Source of the DNA: Rhizobium altiplani
GTDB taxonomy: Bacteria; Pseudomonadota; Alphaproteobacteria; Rhizobiales; Rhizobiaceae
Direction of reading: 5' to 3'
NCBI RefSeq assembly: GCF_001542405.1
Contig: NZ_LNCD01000106.1
Span: forward strand, 62,001 to 126,000
Length of the DNA stretch: 64,000 nucleotides
The translations under genes and the position numbers were made by a program. Under the pieces are notes generated by a model, which had not been told where the DNA came from, did no database searches, and was given only the letters and a program-made list of their open reading frames with translations. This document shows, in pieces, positions 63,390-64,000 of the stretch (the first letter of the stretch is position 1; the number at the start of each line of letters is the position of its first letter).

Positions 63390-64000
63390 TCACTTGGCAG
63401 GCTTGAACCAGCTGTCGAGGCCGTCCTGCAGCTTCTTGGCGGCATCGGCTGGCGTCACGGTGCCGTTGACGACGTTCGCCGAAGCAACCCAGGTTTCGTT
63501 TTCGAGGTTCGGCGTACCGCGCGACAGAATCTGGTACGTCGAGCGGATCGTCGACTTGAACGGGCCGCGCCAGGAAACGAATTCCTGGGCCAGCGGATCA
63601 GCCATCTTCACCGGCGTCGAGTTCAGGCTGAAGAAGCCCGGCAACGAGTTGGCGTAGATTTCGGCGAATTCCGGCGAGGCGACCCAGGTGAGGAACTTCT
63701 TGGCTTCCTCGGCATGGGTGCTCTTGGCGTTCAGGCCGACAGCGATATCCGGATGGTCGGAGATGTAGCCCTGGTCGCCAGCTTTCGGAACCGGCGGCGG
63801 GAAAGCGCCCATCTTGAACTGGGCCTGGCTGTTGAACAGCGAGATTTCCCAGGAACCGGCCGGGTAGATGGCGGCGCGGCCGAGCGTAAAGAGGTTCTGG
63901 CTGTCCGAATAGGTCTGGGCTTCGAAACCGTCACCGAGATAGGGCTTCCACTTGGCGATTTGTTCGAAAGGCTGGACCCATTCCGGATCGGTCAGCTTCT
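63390..64000 (-). CDS. Sugar ABC transporter substrate-binding protein, C-terminal part (runs off right edge)
   Basis: The visible C-terminal 203 residues are a family-1 extracellular solute-binding protein, which delivers sugar to the permeases. They include DSQNLFTLGRAAIYPAGSW, FPPPVPKAGDQGYISDHPD and KKFLTWVASPEFAEIY, matching the C-lobe of UgpB-like and other sugar binding proteins. The N-terminus and signal peptide are beyond 64000. No start can be assigned. First gene of the operon that continues leftward to the ATPase. Confidence 0.9.
   Translation of the reverse strand, partial: KLTDPEWVQPFEQIAKWKPYLGDGFEAQTYSDSQNLFTLGRAAIYPAGSWEISLFNSQAQFKMGAFPPPVPKAGDQGYISDHPDIAVGLNAKSTHAEEAKKFLTWVASPEFAEIYANSLPGFFSLNSTPVKMADPLAQEFVSWRGPFKSTIRSTYQILSRGTPNLENETWVASANVVNGTVTPADAAKKLQDGLDSWFKPAK

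Overview
The window is chromosomal DNA from an alphaproteobacterium, most likely a member of the Rhizobiaceae (Sinorhizobium/Ensifer or a close relative). The evidence is the order of the division and cell-wall (dcw) genes, the betaine-lipid pair btaA-btaB, a pyrophosphate-type phosphofructokinase, many high-affinity ABC importers, and high-GC coding sequence with frequent GTG starts and ATGA/GTGA overlaps. I see no integrase, transposase, prophage, tRNA, rRNA operon or CRISPR array, so this reads as mostly core chromosome with a transport and catabolism-rich right half. The assignment is from recognition of protein families and gene order, not from any search.

Left part (1-18.5 kb): the dcw cluster runs on the minus strand as mraZ, rsmH, ftsL, ftsI, murE, murF, mraY, murD, ftsW, murG, murC, murB. 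Two plus-strand genes (an MHS-type MFS transporter and a Tat-type metallophosphoesterase) then interrupt it before ddl, which runs off the left edge. Upstream of mraZ lie four TGGG repeats at exact 10-bp spacing overlapping a candidate promoter, which looks like a MraZ operator. RNase P RNA (minus strand) and a 64-residue CxxC/CxxC protein follow.

Middle (18.5-45 kb): a set of smaller units. They include an FAD oxidoreductase, several peptidoglycan-acting enzymes (two SLT transglycosylases, an amidase, a GH25 muramidase, an MltB-type transglycosylase, an L,D-transpeptidase), a DnaJ/TerB protein, PPi-phosphofructokinase, a LysE exporter and a serine hydrolase. btaA-btaB lie behind a Pho-box-like direct repeat. 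A 25-codon membrane-peptide gene has its own promoter, ribosome site and terminator. metF follows an ArsR-methyltransferase fusion regulator whose promoter contains a 16-bp palindrome. Then come the ABC-F protein EttA, an RNase T2, and a DMT transporter, CoA-transferase and TPP-enzyme unit that looks like an activate-then-decarboxylate pathway. RidA, a DUF442 protein, a mutarotase-like protein and an orphan ParA complete this part.

Right part (45-64 kb): a minus-strand catabolic operon (amidohydrolase, APC permease, glutamine-synthetase-like ligase, aldehyde dehydrogenase, Fe-type alcohol dehydrogenase) is divergent from an RpiR regulator. It resembles a gamma-glutamylation pathway for an amine, and the alcohol dehydrogenase in place of an amine oxidase suggests an amino alcohol. 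Next is a plus-strand ferric/spermidine-type ABC importer (binding protein, two permeases, ATPase), an MHS transporter and a NIPSNAP protein. A convergent minus-strand sugar ABC importer operon with a Gfo/Idh/MocA dehydrogenase follows, its binding protein cut by the right edge.
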